Origin: Aradus depressus
Lineage: Eukaryota; Arthropoda; Insecta; Hemiptera; Aradidae
NCBI GenBank assembly: GCA_963662175.1
Contig: OY759215.1
Span: forward strand, 18,961,079 to 19,025,078
DNA: 64,000 nt
Direction: 5' to 3'
Shown here in pieces: positions 43,650 through 54,950 of this stretch (position 1 is its first letter; each line of letters begins with the position of its first letter). A program made the position numbers and the translations under genes. The notes beneath the pieces are model-generated. The model had not been told where the DNA came from and did no database searches. It saw only the letters and a list, made by a program, of their open reading frames with translations.

Positions 43650-44395
43650 GCTTGCTACTGCTTCGTATAAATAAAATATCAAAGAATATGGTAAAAAATA
43701 GAATACTGAAAGGTTTATTCTGTGTAGTAGACTCATCCATCAAACGAAAAGATGAAAATGTCAGTATTTTTCCCATTTTCATTTTTCTCTTTGAGTGCGG
43801 AGGGGGGCGCTCCATTGAATATTTTCCAAAGAAATGTCCTACAGTTTGTTGTGACCAAAAAAAAAAAAAGTTCTTTGCTCTTTGTATATTATCATTTAAG
43901 GTAAGTGGAAGAGAAGGAATAAAGATGACAGGACAGAAAGTTGACCTGAAACAACCTCCCCTTCGTCTCGTCTCCAGCCTACTCTGTTCAACTAGTGGCC
44001 AACAAGAACATTTTTTCATATTGATGTGACGTAAAACATTGTTGTACTTTTTTATTTAGATACTTGAAACTTTTCAACTTTCAACTTATCCAAAAAAAAG
44101 AAAAAAAAAACAAACAGAATTTTCTTATATCAACCACGACATCTCTCCCTCCCACTCATTCCTCTTGAATTCATTTCATGCTGTCATTACTGGGAATATG
44201 AAAGTAATGTGTTGGTGTCAATGGTTTTCATTGTTTCATTGTTCACATTAATTCTGAAAATGGCTTTTTGAGGTTCGAAAATTAATTAAGAACATATTTG
44301 GTAAGAACAAATTTTTCGATAGGATTAACCATTTTCGCGTCAATCAAGTAAACGTCTAAAAAAATTTTATTTCGGCAGCTTTCGAATAATTGCTT
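43650..44395. other. spacer, no confident gene
   Basis: Opposed frames of 125 and 145 codons overlap at 43582-44029 and show no recognisable domain. A repeat related to 25330-25430 lies at about 44120-44190 (reverse). Confidence 0.4.
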
Positions 44396-44407
44396 TTTAT
44401 AGTTAGA

Positions 44408-45023
44408 TATTTTGACTCATGCCCGGGCTTTAACTACGAGGAGCCGGACTCTATTATGGGAGTTCTAAATTTTTATTCACCTAGGATAGGGGTCTTTTCA
44501 CCTATGGTAAGTGAGGGCGCCGGTAGCTCATTGGTGTCTTCTGAGCTCATGATCGAGGGTTCGAAACCCGACCGAGGCCCTTAGTTTATTTTATCTGGGA
44601 GGTAAAATGAACTTAAGCACGCCGTCCTTCGGATGCGAAGTTATGCGATGTCAGGTACTCGTTAAAGCCCCCTACCCTTGGTGAATAAAAATTTAGGGTA
44701 GGCAAAATTTAGGACTCCCACAGTGGAGTCGGGCTCATGTCCACCAGAGTGACGAAAGAGGTAGTAGGCGATATGACCTCGTAGTTGAAGCCCGGGCATG
44801 AGTCATAAAACCTAACCTAACATATGGTAGGTGTCTTTAAAGAGTATCTGACATCCCTCGGGACCATCGCGATGCATCGTTTAACGTCCCATTCAAAGGA
44901 CAGCGTGATTAAGTTTATTTTACCTCCCCAATAAAATAAACTAAAGGGCCTCGGCCGGGTTTCGAACCGGCGATCTTGAGCTCAGTAAGCAAGCAAGCAT
45001 ATCACTGAGCTACCGATGCCCTC
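44408..45023. mobile_element. three-part SINE-1 cluster: plus-strand copy inside a minus-strand copy
   Basis: 44408-44512 is the minus-strand tail region, 44513-44815 is a complete plus-strand copy, and 44826-45023 is the minus-strand centre and tRNA-like head. The flanks cacctatggtaagtg and acatatggtaggtg are similar and may be the diverged target duplication. Confidence 0.75.
44513..44815 (+). mobile_element. SINE-1, inner copy
   Basis: gagggcgccggtagctcatt, B-box-like gggttcgaaacccgacc, TTTATTTTATCT, the central domain with a deletion after ccttcggatgcgaagtta, then the tail gaagcccgggcatgagtcat. It differs from the reference copy by small deletions in the centre and in the tail (gaaagaggtagtaggc). 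Confidence 0.85.
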
Positions 45024-45969
45024 AAATATATCTCGTATTTTATATAAAATGTGCCTCTCAATTTTCTCTTTAATTTTTATTTCTAGAGATTTTTGATTAG
45101 GTTACTTCATACATACATACATGGAAAGACGCTCAGACATAGGTCAAAACGGTATTCAGGGAACCTGAAACGTAAATTTCCATTGAAATTTCGATCTCGT
45201 ATTTTTGAACGATTACAATATTTCCTTACTTTAAACGTATGTGAAAGTACAACGAAAAAAAAAACTGTCTGGAAGAGAGTGCAACTTTCTTTAGAAAATT
45301 CTTTATTGAACAAAATTGTATTTACTTTCTTTAGGGCGCAATAACTTTTTTCTTATCAATCCTATCTCAAATCTTCAGGTTTCCCAATTGAAATCTAATA
45401 AGGAACATTTTTGGTAAGAACTAATTTTTCGATTGAACTAACCGTTTTCGAGTAACTCAGGCAAACGTCTAAAAAATGAGTTACAAAACGACAAATCTCG
45501 GATATGACCTCCGAAAAAACATATTGTACCTTTCAGTCTTCATTAATTTCATATTTCAAGTTACAATCGTTTCTGAGCGCTCTCAAAGTTCAAATAACAT
45601 AATGGACATCACCGAGAATATGATCAAAACATATTCAGGGACTTTGAAACGTGAAAATCCTTTGAAAATCTGAACTCGGATTTTCGTTTGAATACAATAC
45701 TTCCATATACTATTGTATAAAAAAAGTAATTTTATTTATATGTATATATAAATAGAATTTTTTTTTTAAATTCACGAAGGAACGACAAAAATACTCGATT
45801 CAATTCATTTGTAGGGTCGGGAGTGGAGATTCTCCTGAAAATGGGATACCTTCCTTGAATTTATAAACCGAGATTAGTCTCCCAGAGGAGAAAATGTAAT
45901 AAGATAAAGCCGAGGGACTCGTAATAGGCCAAGCATACAATTTTTCAGCGATTGTATGATAATAATATT

Positions 45970-46160
45970 TCTGTATAATAATAATATTTATTTCCGTTAA
46001 ACCATTCAATGGTAATTGTGTACGTCATACAATTTTGTATTCTAAAATGTATACAAACACATGGATATGTGATAAAAAGTAATATTTAAATAATGGAAGA
46101 TACGTGAATATTTAATTCCTAGTATTATAGGTACTATTTAAACTTTAATTATAAATATTT
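45970..46160 (-). mobile_element. Penelope-like terminus, family P3 (copy c, partial)
   Basis: ataataatatttatttccgt then taaaccattcaatggtaa corresponds to the start of copies a and b; similarity fades after about 100 bp. Confidence 0.45.
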
Positions 46161-46379
46161 TAAAATTATATTTCTATAGATAAATCTTCTTCCAGGAGGT
46201 TAGTTATAATTTTTTCTATCATGTATTTTGCACATTATTAATCTTGTAATGAAATTAATTTTAATAACAAGGATGATCCGTGAACTGCACATTTATTTTC
46301 AAGCCCTAGATGCGAAGGCAACGTGAGTCGGTTGAGAACGGAGGAAAATATCGATAGAATGTAACCATTTGATGATGGG

Positions 46380-46535
46380 ATCGTCGGACATCGCCAGAGT
46401 AAATACTCGTCTATGAATCACCGGTACTTTACTAGGTCAAATTATTTCCCTTTCCTTTGGCAGATTTGGCTGAAAGTCAATCAATGAGATCTCGTCCTGA
46501 TGGGGTTCTGGATAGAGATATGAAATAGATCGTCG
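46380..46535 (-). repeat. Rep-A fragment
   Basis: atgaatcaccggtactttac, then a jump to ggcagatttggctgaaagtc, aatcaatgagatctcgtcct and gatggggttctgg. Confidence 0.5.
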
Positions 46536-46538
46536 ATA

Positions 46539-47205
46539 CAGTAGAACCTTTATAAGTCGAACATCAAGGGAGAGGCCAAAAAATTCGAGTTATAGAGTTT
46601 TCGACTAATGGAGGATTTCGACTAAGGCGGATTTTGATTCGACTTGTAGAGGTTAAGATTCATTCTAACTAATTTTGAGTTAGAAAGGGGAAATAAATAA
46701 AAATTCAAGTTACAGAGGTAACAAACATATTTATATTTATTATAAATCAACATTATTTCAAAACATCCTTAAAATAAAAAATACATAGTATATGTAGGTA
46801 TTAAAAAAAGTCAGTAACTTTTTTTTGGCTTTAGATAATTGGTAATCCTATTTATTGTATACTCCTGAATTGTTTTCTAAGAAACAATGGTGTACATTGT
46901 CGGCAAATTCTTAAAGTCGGTAACTTATTTTTCTTCGAGCTATAGAGGTAATAAGTTTCAAATAATCGAGTTGTAAAGGTTGTAAAATAAAACATTGCTA
47001 TGTTCGAGATACAGAGGTCCAATTTATTTTTTCGAGTTATAGAGGTTAATATAAACCAAAATGGTTGGTAGGGACTCACTGATTATTTCGACTAATAGAG
47101 GGTTGAGATTTCGAGTAATGAAGGTTTTGGGGCTTGAAGGGAAAGGAACAAAACTTTTTTTGAGTTTTGGAGGTTATCGAGGTTCGACTTAAAGAGGTTC
47201 TACTG
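46539..47205. mobile_element. pogo-like MITE, copy 2 (667 bp)
   Basis: TA duplications at 46537-46538 and 47206-47207. Ends CAGTAGAACCTTTATAAGTC and, reversed, CAGTAGAACCTCTTTAAGTC. Inverted relative to copy 1 at 15276 and about 90 percent identical by eye. It lies in a Rep-A module. Confidence 0.82.
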
Positions 47206-47309
47206 TATAATAATTATTATATCAGGACATTGGGTTAACGAGCCACACAGGCTGACAGGAATTGTTTTCACTTCTCCAGTACCGCAGTTGAATTAGCCTA
47301 TGTCAACAG

Positions 47310-47680
47310 TGGATTCACTTAACGCACCTCAGTTGAATCAGCATATATCTAAAACGGATTCTCTTGAATCAGCCTATACCTAAAACATTGAATTCACTGA
47401 AACTCAGTTCAATCAGCCTATATCTTAGATTGGATTCACTTGGATCAGCCTATATCTAAAACACTGGATTCACTTAATGCACCTCAGTTGAATCAGCCTA
47501 TATCTAAAACAGTGGATTCACTTAACTCACCTCAGTTGAATCAGTCTATACCTAAAACAGTGGATTCACTTAACTCACCTCAGTTGAATCAGCATATATC
47601 TAAAATGGAATTACTTGAGTCAGCGTATATCTAAAATGGATTCACTTGAATCAGCTTATATCTAAAAGAGTGGGAGCCTA
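47310..47680. repeat. 48-bp minisatellite with deleted variants
   Basis: The unit contains cacctcagttgaatcagcct, atatctaaaacagtggattc and acttaa. In the plus frame it reads as repeats of QLNQPISKTVDSLNSP (16 codons). Some units lack the cacctcag part. A 64-codon frame crosses it by chance, because the period is a multiple of three. Confidence 0.85.
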
Positions 47681-47999
47681 TATAACAATGGTCTCGTTCT
47701 GTAGGTCTCAATCAGCCTATATACCAGCTCGCCGCTCAGTTAATCTACCGTTGATACAAACTGTTCACTTTTCCAGAGTTCAGCACAGTTGCTACCCCTA
47801 TAAAGAAGTCCTCCAGCTCCTGGTTATGTTCTTAGAAAAAAAGAGAAACTTTCACAATTTATTGATCATCCATAAAAAAAAAAAGTTGATAAAGAAAATG
47901 TTTAAATAAAAGTGAAGAACAATCAGAAATTTTCATTTTCACTTTTACTATCATATTTTATAACAATTATAAGTTTGGAAGACGGAAGTAGTAAGTAGT

Positions 48000-48190
48000 T
48001 ACCAGGTAAAATGTTTGGTTACACTAAATCCGGTAAGAATTCGATGTTGATTTTTCACCAAAATTTCATGTTTTCTAAACTCTGATTTGAAAAAAGAAAA
48101 AAACAGAAAAGTCCTTAGTCAATCACTGGCTATGTTCCCAACACGAATTAATAAATTAAGTTATGCTCACCCTTTAAAATCAATAGCTGA
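48000..48190. repeat. Rep-A scraps in both orientations
   Basis: 48005-48100 contains aattcgatgttgatttttca (plus); 48110-48190 contains tcaatcactggctatgttcc and caacacgaattaataaatta (minus 3' end). Confidence 0.5.
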
Positions 48191-48441
48191 CCTACATAAT
48201 AGCCTGTCGCAACTCTAGCCCCTCATCAACAGAAGATCGCCACTCAAGTAACGTAGCGTTCTGCCCTACACATCACTACTCAGATCACTGTTCACATATG
48301 CAGCACCCCTGGGGCTGAGTATAAACAAAAAGAGCATACAAAAACCTAGAAGATATGAAAACGAGGATTAATAGAGTCGACAGTATCTTTTCAATGTAGA
48401 AGAAAATCGAGGTTCTGTCGGGTAAAAGAAAATTCAAAATT

Positions 48442-48570
48442 CTTATAATGACTTGAGTGTGTGGTTAAGGTGTTGTGAGTTTGTGTTCAGTATAGTGCTG
48501 AAACTTAGCACTATACTGGACACAATCTCACAACACCTTCACCACACACATCCACTCAAGTCATTATAAG
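48442..48570. repeat. 129-bp inverted repeat (hairpin)
   Basis: cttataatgacttgagtg at the left pairs with cactcaagtcattataag at the right; arms of about 58 bp surround a short loop near 48505. It adjoins the ribozyme-like motif at 48570, suggesting an inverted copy of a Penelope-like terminal sequence. Confidence 0.85.
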
Positions 48571-48610
48571 GCCCTGAAGAAGAAAATAAATAGTTTTCGA
48601 AACGTTGGGC
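48570..48610 (+). ncRNA. hammerhead-like ribozyme motif (family P5)
   Basis: CTGAAGA (N7 is A), unpaired A, stem II GAAAA/TTTTC, GAAA, palindromic ACGT as stem III, then T (GUU cleavage-type triplet), with GGCC upstream partly pairing GGGC downstream as stem I. Confidence 0.42.
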
Positions 48611-48704
48611 AAATTTTTCCTTCTTGCAGCAATCGCACCCTGGTTCGTCCGGAACAAAAAGAAGACCAAAGGATAGAGGGGGGGAGGGGGGGGGGGGGGG
48701 GGGC

Positions 48705-48928
48705 TTATCATAAAAACTCTATTAACTGCCGATAGAATGAATGGATCGATACAAAATTTTGTAGTGAATTTAGTGTAACACAAAATTTAGTATAACGCCC
48801 CCCCCCCCCCCCCCCCCCCCCATGTGATGTTGAATATTAGCGCAAATGGTCGTCTGGTTTTGATGAATGAGCGAAAAATTAATTGATTAATTCGTTCTGA
48901 GGAAGTACATTGCCGGTGATTCACCGAC
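48705..48928 (+). repeat. Rep-A 3' part with homopolymers
   Basis: A G run (about 48681-48703) and a C run (about 48797-48820) border a module (tgccgatagaatgaatggat), then gcgcaaatggtcgtctggtt and the 3' end ttctgaggaagtacattgcc followed by ggtgattcaccgacg, the clearest 3' hairpin. Confidence 0.7.
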
Positions 48929-48934
48929 GCCTAT

Positions 48935-49735
48935 TTTTTCTTTTATAAGCTATTTTTATGTACACAATTGTGTGAAGTCTCTAACTACCATGTTATGGTT
49001 TAACGGATAATATTAACATTATACAAAGTCATCAGAAAGTGCCATCGCCCTGGCGCATTCGCGCGAACGGATGGTCAGACACTGCTTCATCCTGTAACCT
49101 CAATATTTGACTATCGTTGTGGTACTTTGCTCTGAAGGTACTACTATACAAGTACCTCTACAGTACCAATTGAATTACACATGGACCCTCTGTAAAATAC
49201 GGTACGTACGTGCCTTCCTCACTAGGTGCCCTACCCTGTGCTACTTCTCAACTTGTTCTACCGCTCCCATAGGATAACTTGGGTTCTCCTATAAAAATTT
49301 TCTACTACAATCTGCTAAAGGTAATATCTCCCTTCGGACTTAGCCCTAGGGGAGCCACTTTTCCACCTCCCCCCAATTCAACACGTGGCAAAGGTTATTC
49401 CCAAATCTATTTTCCACTTGATATTCTATATTCAATTTTCCCAATTTCCTAAATCACATCTGTAAGTCCATTTGACTCCAGTCATCTGGAATATCGTCCA
49501 ATAGAACTCAAGTAGTAATTTGCTCAACGTGTTTGTGCTAACATCAATTGTAAATTTTTAACTACTCGTTATATTTTTAATAGTTGGCTTTTCAAAAAAA
49601 AAATTACGACAAAAATGTACAACCATGAATTTTGCGATTATATAAACAAAATTCAGAGAAAGGGTGCTATAGCCTACTAATCTCAAGACCGATCTGGTCC
49701 TCCACCTTGCCCTCCCTACCCGAACATACTCGCTC
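48935..49735. other. spacer, no gene seen
   Basis: No recognised elements. Confidence 0.4.
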
Positions 49736-49740
49736 CGGCT

Positions 49741-49857
49741 TTATAGCACTACAATTAGTCTTAACAACTTCTAAGTTGAGGAACAAGGACATATTGTGGA
49801 AACTTGTAAGAAATGAATAAAACAAACGTATTTTTGAAATATTGTCTATTCCACTAA

Positions 49858-49901
<44 letters not shown>

Positions 49902-49975
49902 TATTTTTGAAATATTGTCTATTCCACTAAAGATATATATATATCAAAAATAAGTTTGTTTTATTCATTAATTAG
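49741..49975. mobile_element. Penelope-like P2 terminal sequence, partial inverted
   Basis: cttctaagttgaggaacaag, gacatattgtggaaac and gaaatattgtctattccact recur here and at the right end of the 52517 element. An AT dinucleotide array (about 49862-49898) lies between two copies of gtatttttgaaatattgtct. Confidence 0.55.
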
Positions 49976-50009
49976 TCTTAAGGCAAAATAAAATGAAAAA
50001 AAAAAAAAC

Positions 50010-50095
50010 CATAGGTAGGCAAAATTTAGGACTGCCCCAAGAGTCGGGCCCTTGTCCACCAGAGAGCCCGGGCATGAGTCAGAATAACTAACTAT
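50010..50095 (+). mobile_element. SINE-1 3' fragment
   Basis: taggtaggcaaaatttagga, agagtcgggcccttgtccac, then gcccgggcatgagtcagaat, with an internal deletion. Confidence 0.65.
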
Positions 50096-50204
50096 TGAAA
50101 AAATTAATGTTAACGAAATTGAAAGTAAAATGTGAACTAAATATGGGAATTCAGATGTCAAACTTAACGAAAACTTTAGTTATATGCTGGATATTAGGAA
50201 AGTT

Positions 50205-50292
50205 CTCATAGATATAAAATATGTTGTCTTCCCACTGTTTTATTTTAGACCAGAACCGGTTTTCGACGCAACAGCTTCATCATCAGTGGTTC
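50205..50292 (-). mobile_element. Penelope-like terminus, family P4
   Basis: A minus-strand end containing a ribozyme-like core next to cagtgggaagacaacatatt. No body is adjacent. Confidence 0.5.
50246..50290 (-). ncRNA. hammerhead-like ribozyme motif (family P4)
   Basis: On the minus strand: stem I ACCA upstream pairs TGGT downstream; CTGATGA; unpaired T; stem II GAAGC/GCGTC (one A-G mismatch) with a TGTT loop; GAAA; palindromic AACCGGTT as stem III; cleavage-type triplet TTC. The most complete set of hammerhead features in the window. Confidence 0.6.
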
Positions 50293-50639
50293 ATCCCACC
50301 CACACAGAACAGCGGTTAGAAGACAACTGGCCTGTTGTCTGCTGTGCTGACATTTGAGTAGGAGTTGTTACTTTAATAGATAAAAGATAGTTGATAAACA
50401 ACACTTACTTGAACTTATGGTCTCCCAAGTGTGTTAATTTTTTACACTTCGGTTAACATTTTCCCCGTCTGGGCATTTTCAAAATTATATTGTTTGTTGT
50501 GTATCTAAATATTTATGTCAATCATAATATCCAATATACAATTTATATTTTCCTCTTCTTGATAAAAATAATTTTCTGACTAAAACGTATCTATCATGTG
50601 ACCATAGGAAAAGGTATCTATCATGTGACCATAGGAAAA

Positions 50640-51165
50640 TTGATTAAACTACGTTTTTGCTCTTCCTCCGAAGTCAGTCGACCGTTTAGGCTAATTATCA
50701 ATAGTTGAATTACATAGAGACATAGAGAATCCTCATACTAAATTTTGTGTCGGTATATTCATGAAATCGGCAATTATTAGGGGTTTTCAGTTGAACCCCC
50801 CTTTTTATTCGACCGATTTTTCTGAAAATTGATAGAAGTCGTCGTTATGAGGATTTGAATTTAAATATAAAATTTCTAGTTGATATATTTATTACAATGG
50901 GAGTTAATTATATTTTTGAGTTACCCTCCTCTGACAGATTTCACGGAAAATTAGTTAACATCCTTATAGGATTTTGAATTTAAATATAAAATTTCTAGTT
51001 GATATATTTATTACAACGAGAGTTAATTCTATTGTTGAGTTACCCTCCTCTGACAGATTTCACGGAAAATTAGTTAATATCCTTATTGGATTTTGAATTT
51101 AAACATAAAACTTTGATGAAACTCAAAATCGAATTCCTGACCGATTACATAACTTGTATACCTCG
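50640..51165 (-). repeat. Rep-A, long reverse copy with duplicated module
   Basis: Starts with cagtcgaccgtttaggctaa and atagttgaattacatagaga. A module containing atataaaatttctagttgat and then gagttaccctcctctgacag is present twice in tandem (about 50868-50970 and 50974-51090), and it ends near gatgaaactcaaaatcgaat. Confidence 0.72.
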
Positions 51166-51664
51166 TATGAATAAAGGAAGACGATAAGATCCAATATTTA
51201 TTTGAACAAATTTTTAAAGGGGGTCCTCCTTCAAAATAAAGGCTAAGGGCGCCGAAACTGTAGACCCGTCACTGTTTATTAGTTTGGATCCTATGAGCTT
51301 GATTCTAGAGCAGGCCTGGGATTTGGGTGTGGCAGTACTGGTTCATGATGAGACAGTTGGATATCCAATATCAATCAATAAGCTACCAGAGAGCGTACAG
51401 CACCCGCCCTCACCCGCTTTCTGTCTTCACCAAGAGGTTAGATCCTGCGAGAGGCAACTATAGAGATCCATGTAAGGAGCCATTAGATCCAAGATTTCCA
51501 TTAACCCGAGGGAGGAAAAAAAAGGTTAAGATAAGACAAAGAATGAAGGTCTGATAAAGTAACCATCTTTAATTAAGTCTAAATGAAAGTCTTCTGTCTG
51601 CATGAGCTGGAACAAAGAATGGATGAAGCTATAGGTGAAGACATAAAGCTACAAGAATTCGGTG

Positions 51665-51895
51665 ACTACTGTACTGACTCCTGCATCTATAAGGGTAGCT
51701 ATAGGACTTCTCTGACTACTGTTGTGACTCCTGCATATATAAGTATACCTACAGGACTTCTGTGACTTATGTTCTGACTCCTGCATCTGTAAGAATTTCT
51801 TTAGGTTCTGTTCTGACTTCTGTATTTTTAAGTATAGCAACTAGGTATGGGACATTTGTGGCTACTGTTCTTGCTCCTGTGTCTATAAGTATATT
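51665..51895. repeat. degenerate tandem repeat of about 60 bp
   Basis: Four imperfect units with ctgactcctgcatctataag, tatagctacaggacttctg-like and tgactactgttctgac. Not coding. Confidence 0.7.
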
Positions 51896-51929
51896 TACCC
51901 AGGGGTAAATGTGAGGTTGTTATTTTTGT

Positions 51930-52012
51930 GATTCATGCATGGGTTTTAATTAATACTCGTTAAAGACTAGATAACTAAACAGGTAGGCAAAATTTAGGAC
52001 TCCCACAATTGA
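51930..52012. mobile_element. SINE-1 scraps
   Basis: gattcatgcatgggttttaa (reverse tail) followed by ggtaggcaaaatttaggact (plus tail domain), a degraded composite. Confidence 0.5.
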
Positions 52013-52424
52013 GCTAACAGAGAAGGGCATTAGATGCTTAGGTCCCTAGGTGTACACACCAGCCCTATCAAAATATATAATGAGAGTTCAATGTTTTTTT
52101 TTCAAGATAAATCCAAAAGAATGGAGCTTAGCTCCAATCTCATGAAGCCAGAACATAAAAACAGTATGGTTCTAAAAGTGAACTCTTAAAGATTTTATGA
52201 GGGCCAAAGGGTCATAATTGGGCCGTAAAAGCAGGTGTGCGCCCCCCCTCTGTACCTACAGAAACTATTTAATAAAGTCACAAAACGTTGTCCTAATTGA
52301 GAAAAGAAAATAGAAGGATATTTTCAATGTTAAATTTAGTATCAGACATGTAATTAATTCTTTCATTAAGGAACTTTTCGTTTTATTGTTCATGTTATGG
52401 CTCCTAAAAGCTGAATAAGAAACT

Positions 52425-52516
52425 AAAAAGTCGTTGGTACTTCCCCACAACGAATTAATCAACTAAATTTTCGCTCTTCTTCTAACTCTAAATCGACCGT
52501 TTTGACTAAAAGTCAA
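52425..52516 (-). repeat. Rep-A left half, split by the Penelope-like insertion
   Basis: cttccccacaacgaattaat, caactaaattttcgctctt, aatcgaccgttttgac, ending in the duplicated taaaagtcaa (52507-52516). Continues at 55364. Confidence 0.75.
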
Positions 52517-52584
52517 CAAATAAATAAAACAAACTTATTTTTTGAAATATTGTCTATTCCTCTAAAGATATTTATAAAAATAAA

Positions 52585-52619
52585 ACTACCGGTTTCGGCT
52601 TCACACCATCGTCAGGTCT
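52585..52619 (-). ncRNA. hammerhead-like ribozyme motif (P2, left inverted end)
   Basis: Minus-strand copy of the motif described at 55217: CTGACGA, T, GGT/GCC stem II, GAAA, ACCGGT palindrome, A. Confidence 0.5.
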
Positions 52620-52649
52620 AGTTATGAACTAAGTTAGTTTGCAGAGTTG

Positions 52650-52915
52650 GAGGGGTAGGCTTTTTAAAGACAGGATCAAGGAACAGACAGCCGAAATAAA
52701 GAACCGAGGCAACCGTTCTACATTCGCGACTCACATTATCGACAATAGCCACACTTTTGACCCATCTACAGGCATAAAATATCTCCATTGTTGCTCTAAA
52801 AGCAGGCTACTAAGCTTGATAGCTTAGTACAATTAGAAATAATTAAAGCTACCAAAAAGAACATTTGTATGAATGACCAAATTTATTTTAACTATTCCCC
52901 TTTGTTAACACCCTG
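52650..52915 (+). pseudogene. Penelope-like GIY-YIG endonuclease C-terminal relic
   Basis: Translates to RIKEQTAEIKNRGNRSTFAT, then HIIDNSHTF and IKYLHCCSKSRLLSL. One frameshift later comes QLEIIKATKKN and NDQIYFNYSPLLTP. The order S-x-F-A-x-H-[IL]...H-x-F...LH...LE-x-x-EI-x-KA is the conserved C-terminus of the Penelope-like endonuclease; EI is the last part of the catalytic fold. The GIY and YIG strands are missing. It cannot be functional; it marks the element's class and orientation. Confidence 0.72.
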
Positions 52916-53491
52916 AACCGGTTCTATTTCCACATATACCTATGTTTGTTGGTTGGTTGGTTGGTTGGTTGTTTTGGGCGAACAACTACTTCGGTTATTA
53001 TCGCCCCATCTTGTTACATTCCTTGCACTAACTAAGCCAGCGAACTCTTGATGCAGATGACAGGAACAGACATGAACGGATCCCACAGGGGGTCACGGGG
53101 CCCAGGTAAGGCCAAGCACAGGACCAAGGGCAACCAACGAACAGGCAGGCCGGACCGGGGGACAAAGACAACGGCACCGCCGGGCCACTCACTCAAGTAT
53201 ATGAAGCATTTAGCTTAATCGTGAAGTTAATGGGACTTGAGGACGAGGGTGTGCATGTGAGGAAAGCCGTCCACACCCTCCAAGTCCGGGACCGTTCCAG
53301 TCCAGAGGCCCCGACGGAGCCGCCCCAGGCCCCCCCATCCAGCCAGCCGTGCCCGCCGGCCACCCGAGGGTCCCACGCAGGACCCCCCCCCCGGCCCCCC
53401 AGACCCCCAGGGGGACCCGCCATGGGCTGTTTAGGCCCCACTCAACTGGCGGAGCGACCTAAAATAGGCAAATGATAGCAGACAGTAGAGC

Positions 53492-54250
53492 TCACATTTT
53501 TTGGTATAGCCCAGTTTCTTTTAAGAAATTAATGACTCTATCCAGGATGGAGGGGCTGTCCCCCAACGCCTCCTCCAGGCTCCTCGGGACATCATTGTTT
53601 CTGAGAAGGTCTTCATAAAAGGAGCACTCCGAGAATATATGGTATACACTCAGAGAGAGATGGCAATGATTCCACCTGGGGGGCTGCTCTCTTGTGATCA
53701 GGTGAGCGTGGGTGAGCCGCGTGTGCCCGATTCTCAGCCGGGCGATGGCCACTTCCTCCTGTCTGCAGCTTCTTGTAGACGAACTCCAGGGCGATACCGA
53801 TTTCTTGAAGTTTGTTCGGGTTCACCTCCTCCCACATTTGCTCCCAATGTCTTTTTATTGTTAGGAGTAGGGGGCGTTTTACTTCGTTGGGGGTCAGTGG
53901 GGTTCTGCAAATCTCAGTCAGGTCATGGGCCGCGTTAGCAGCTTTATCAGCTCGCTTGTTTCCTGGGATTCCGACGTGGCTTGGCACCCAGACGAAGACC
54001 ACTCTTTTTCCCATTTCTCTCAGCATGGCGACATAGCGATGAACCTTGTAGACGGCATGATGGGGTGAGTACATGCGATCCAGGCTCTGGAGTGCACTAA
54101 GGGAGTCCGTACAGATCGCAATCTCGTTTTCCTGGACGGACAGGGCATAATATAATGCGAACCCAACAGCTGTCAGCTCCGCTGTGAAAATACTACAAAG
54201 CCCATGCAATTTGTACTTATATTCCCTTAGGTTGTCCGTGAAAGCACAAG
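53492..54250 (-). pseudogene. LINE ORF2 RNase H and C-terminal knuckle, frameshifted
   Basis: Nearly identical to copy 1: TAELTAVGFALYYALSVQEN, CTDSLSALQSL, VFVWVPSHVGIPGNKRADKA, then the C-terminal knuckle region, where the CNHC of copy 1 reads WNHC. An 8-bp deletion near 53805 (copy 1 has gatttctttaag at 7674-7685) shifts the frame after NPNKLQEI. The first RNase H aspartate segment (YTDGSK) lies on the inverted side, so the domain is split. Confidence 0.85.
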
Positions 54251-54252
54251 CA

Positions 54253-54950
54253 CCTGTAGACTCCCCTCTACAATACAAGGAACATGCGCGCTTCCTGGGT
54301 CTCGAATTGGACAGGAGACTCAGCTGGATCCCCCATATCAAGCAGCTAAAGGACAAGTGCTATCAGCGGCTCAAGATGCTGATGGTCCTTGCCCATGCTG
54401 GATGGGGAGCTGATAGGGAATCCCTCCTCAGAGTATACAAGGCACTGATTGGCTCAAAGCTAGACTATGGCTGTTTTGTGTATGGCTCGGCTAAATTGCC
54501 CAACCTCGCTCTTCTGGATGCCGTTCACCATGCTGGGATACGACTTTCCGCACCAGCCCTGTTTTAAGCCTATGCACAGAGTCTGGAACCGCCCCCCTCT
54601 TATTTAGAAGACAGAAGCTTGCAGCGAACTACCTCTCAACAATTGTAACCCAGACAACACACCCTTGTTTCAACTACCTTTTTCGTCCAAAATTCAAAGC
54701 CCTCTTCAACAATTCAAACAATGCCACACTCCCTTTAGGTCTTCGAATGTCAAGAGCCACCCAGGAGTTATTAGAAGTTGACATAAATGAAACCCGGGAA
54801 GATATCCCTCCTTGGACATTTAGGAAATCCCTCTGCAATCTAGAGCTGAAAGGCGGTCCACAAAGCCTCAACCAACCAGGAAGAGATCAAGCAGAGATTT
54901 CTTTCTGTTCTGAGTCGCTTCACGGGTCATAGAGTCATCTATACCGATGG
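54253..54950 (+). pseudogene. inverted ORF2 segment (RT thumb to RNase H junction)
   Basis: The plus-strand frame reads DSPLQYKEHARFLGLELDRR, YGCFVYGSAKLPNLALLDAV, then breaks near 54545 (copy 1 has LATGAFRTSPVLSLCAESG here; a short deletion is present) and resumes SRATQELLEVDINETREDIP. The catalytic RT core was not copied. Confidence 0.85.

Noticed and set aside
43582..44029. Opposed 145- and 125-codon frames
   Set aside because: Overlapping on both strands, partly in low-complexity sequence, with no recognisable domain.
44513..44590. tRNA gene (A and B boxes visible)
   Set aside because: It is the tRNA-like head of SINE-1: repeated many times, diverged, followed by the SINE body, with poor cloverleaf arms.
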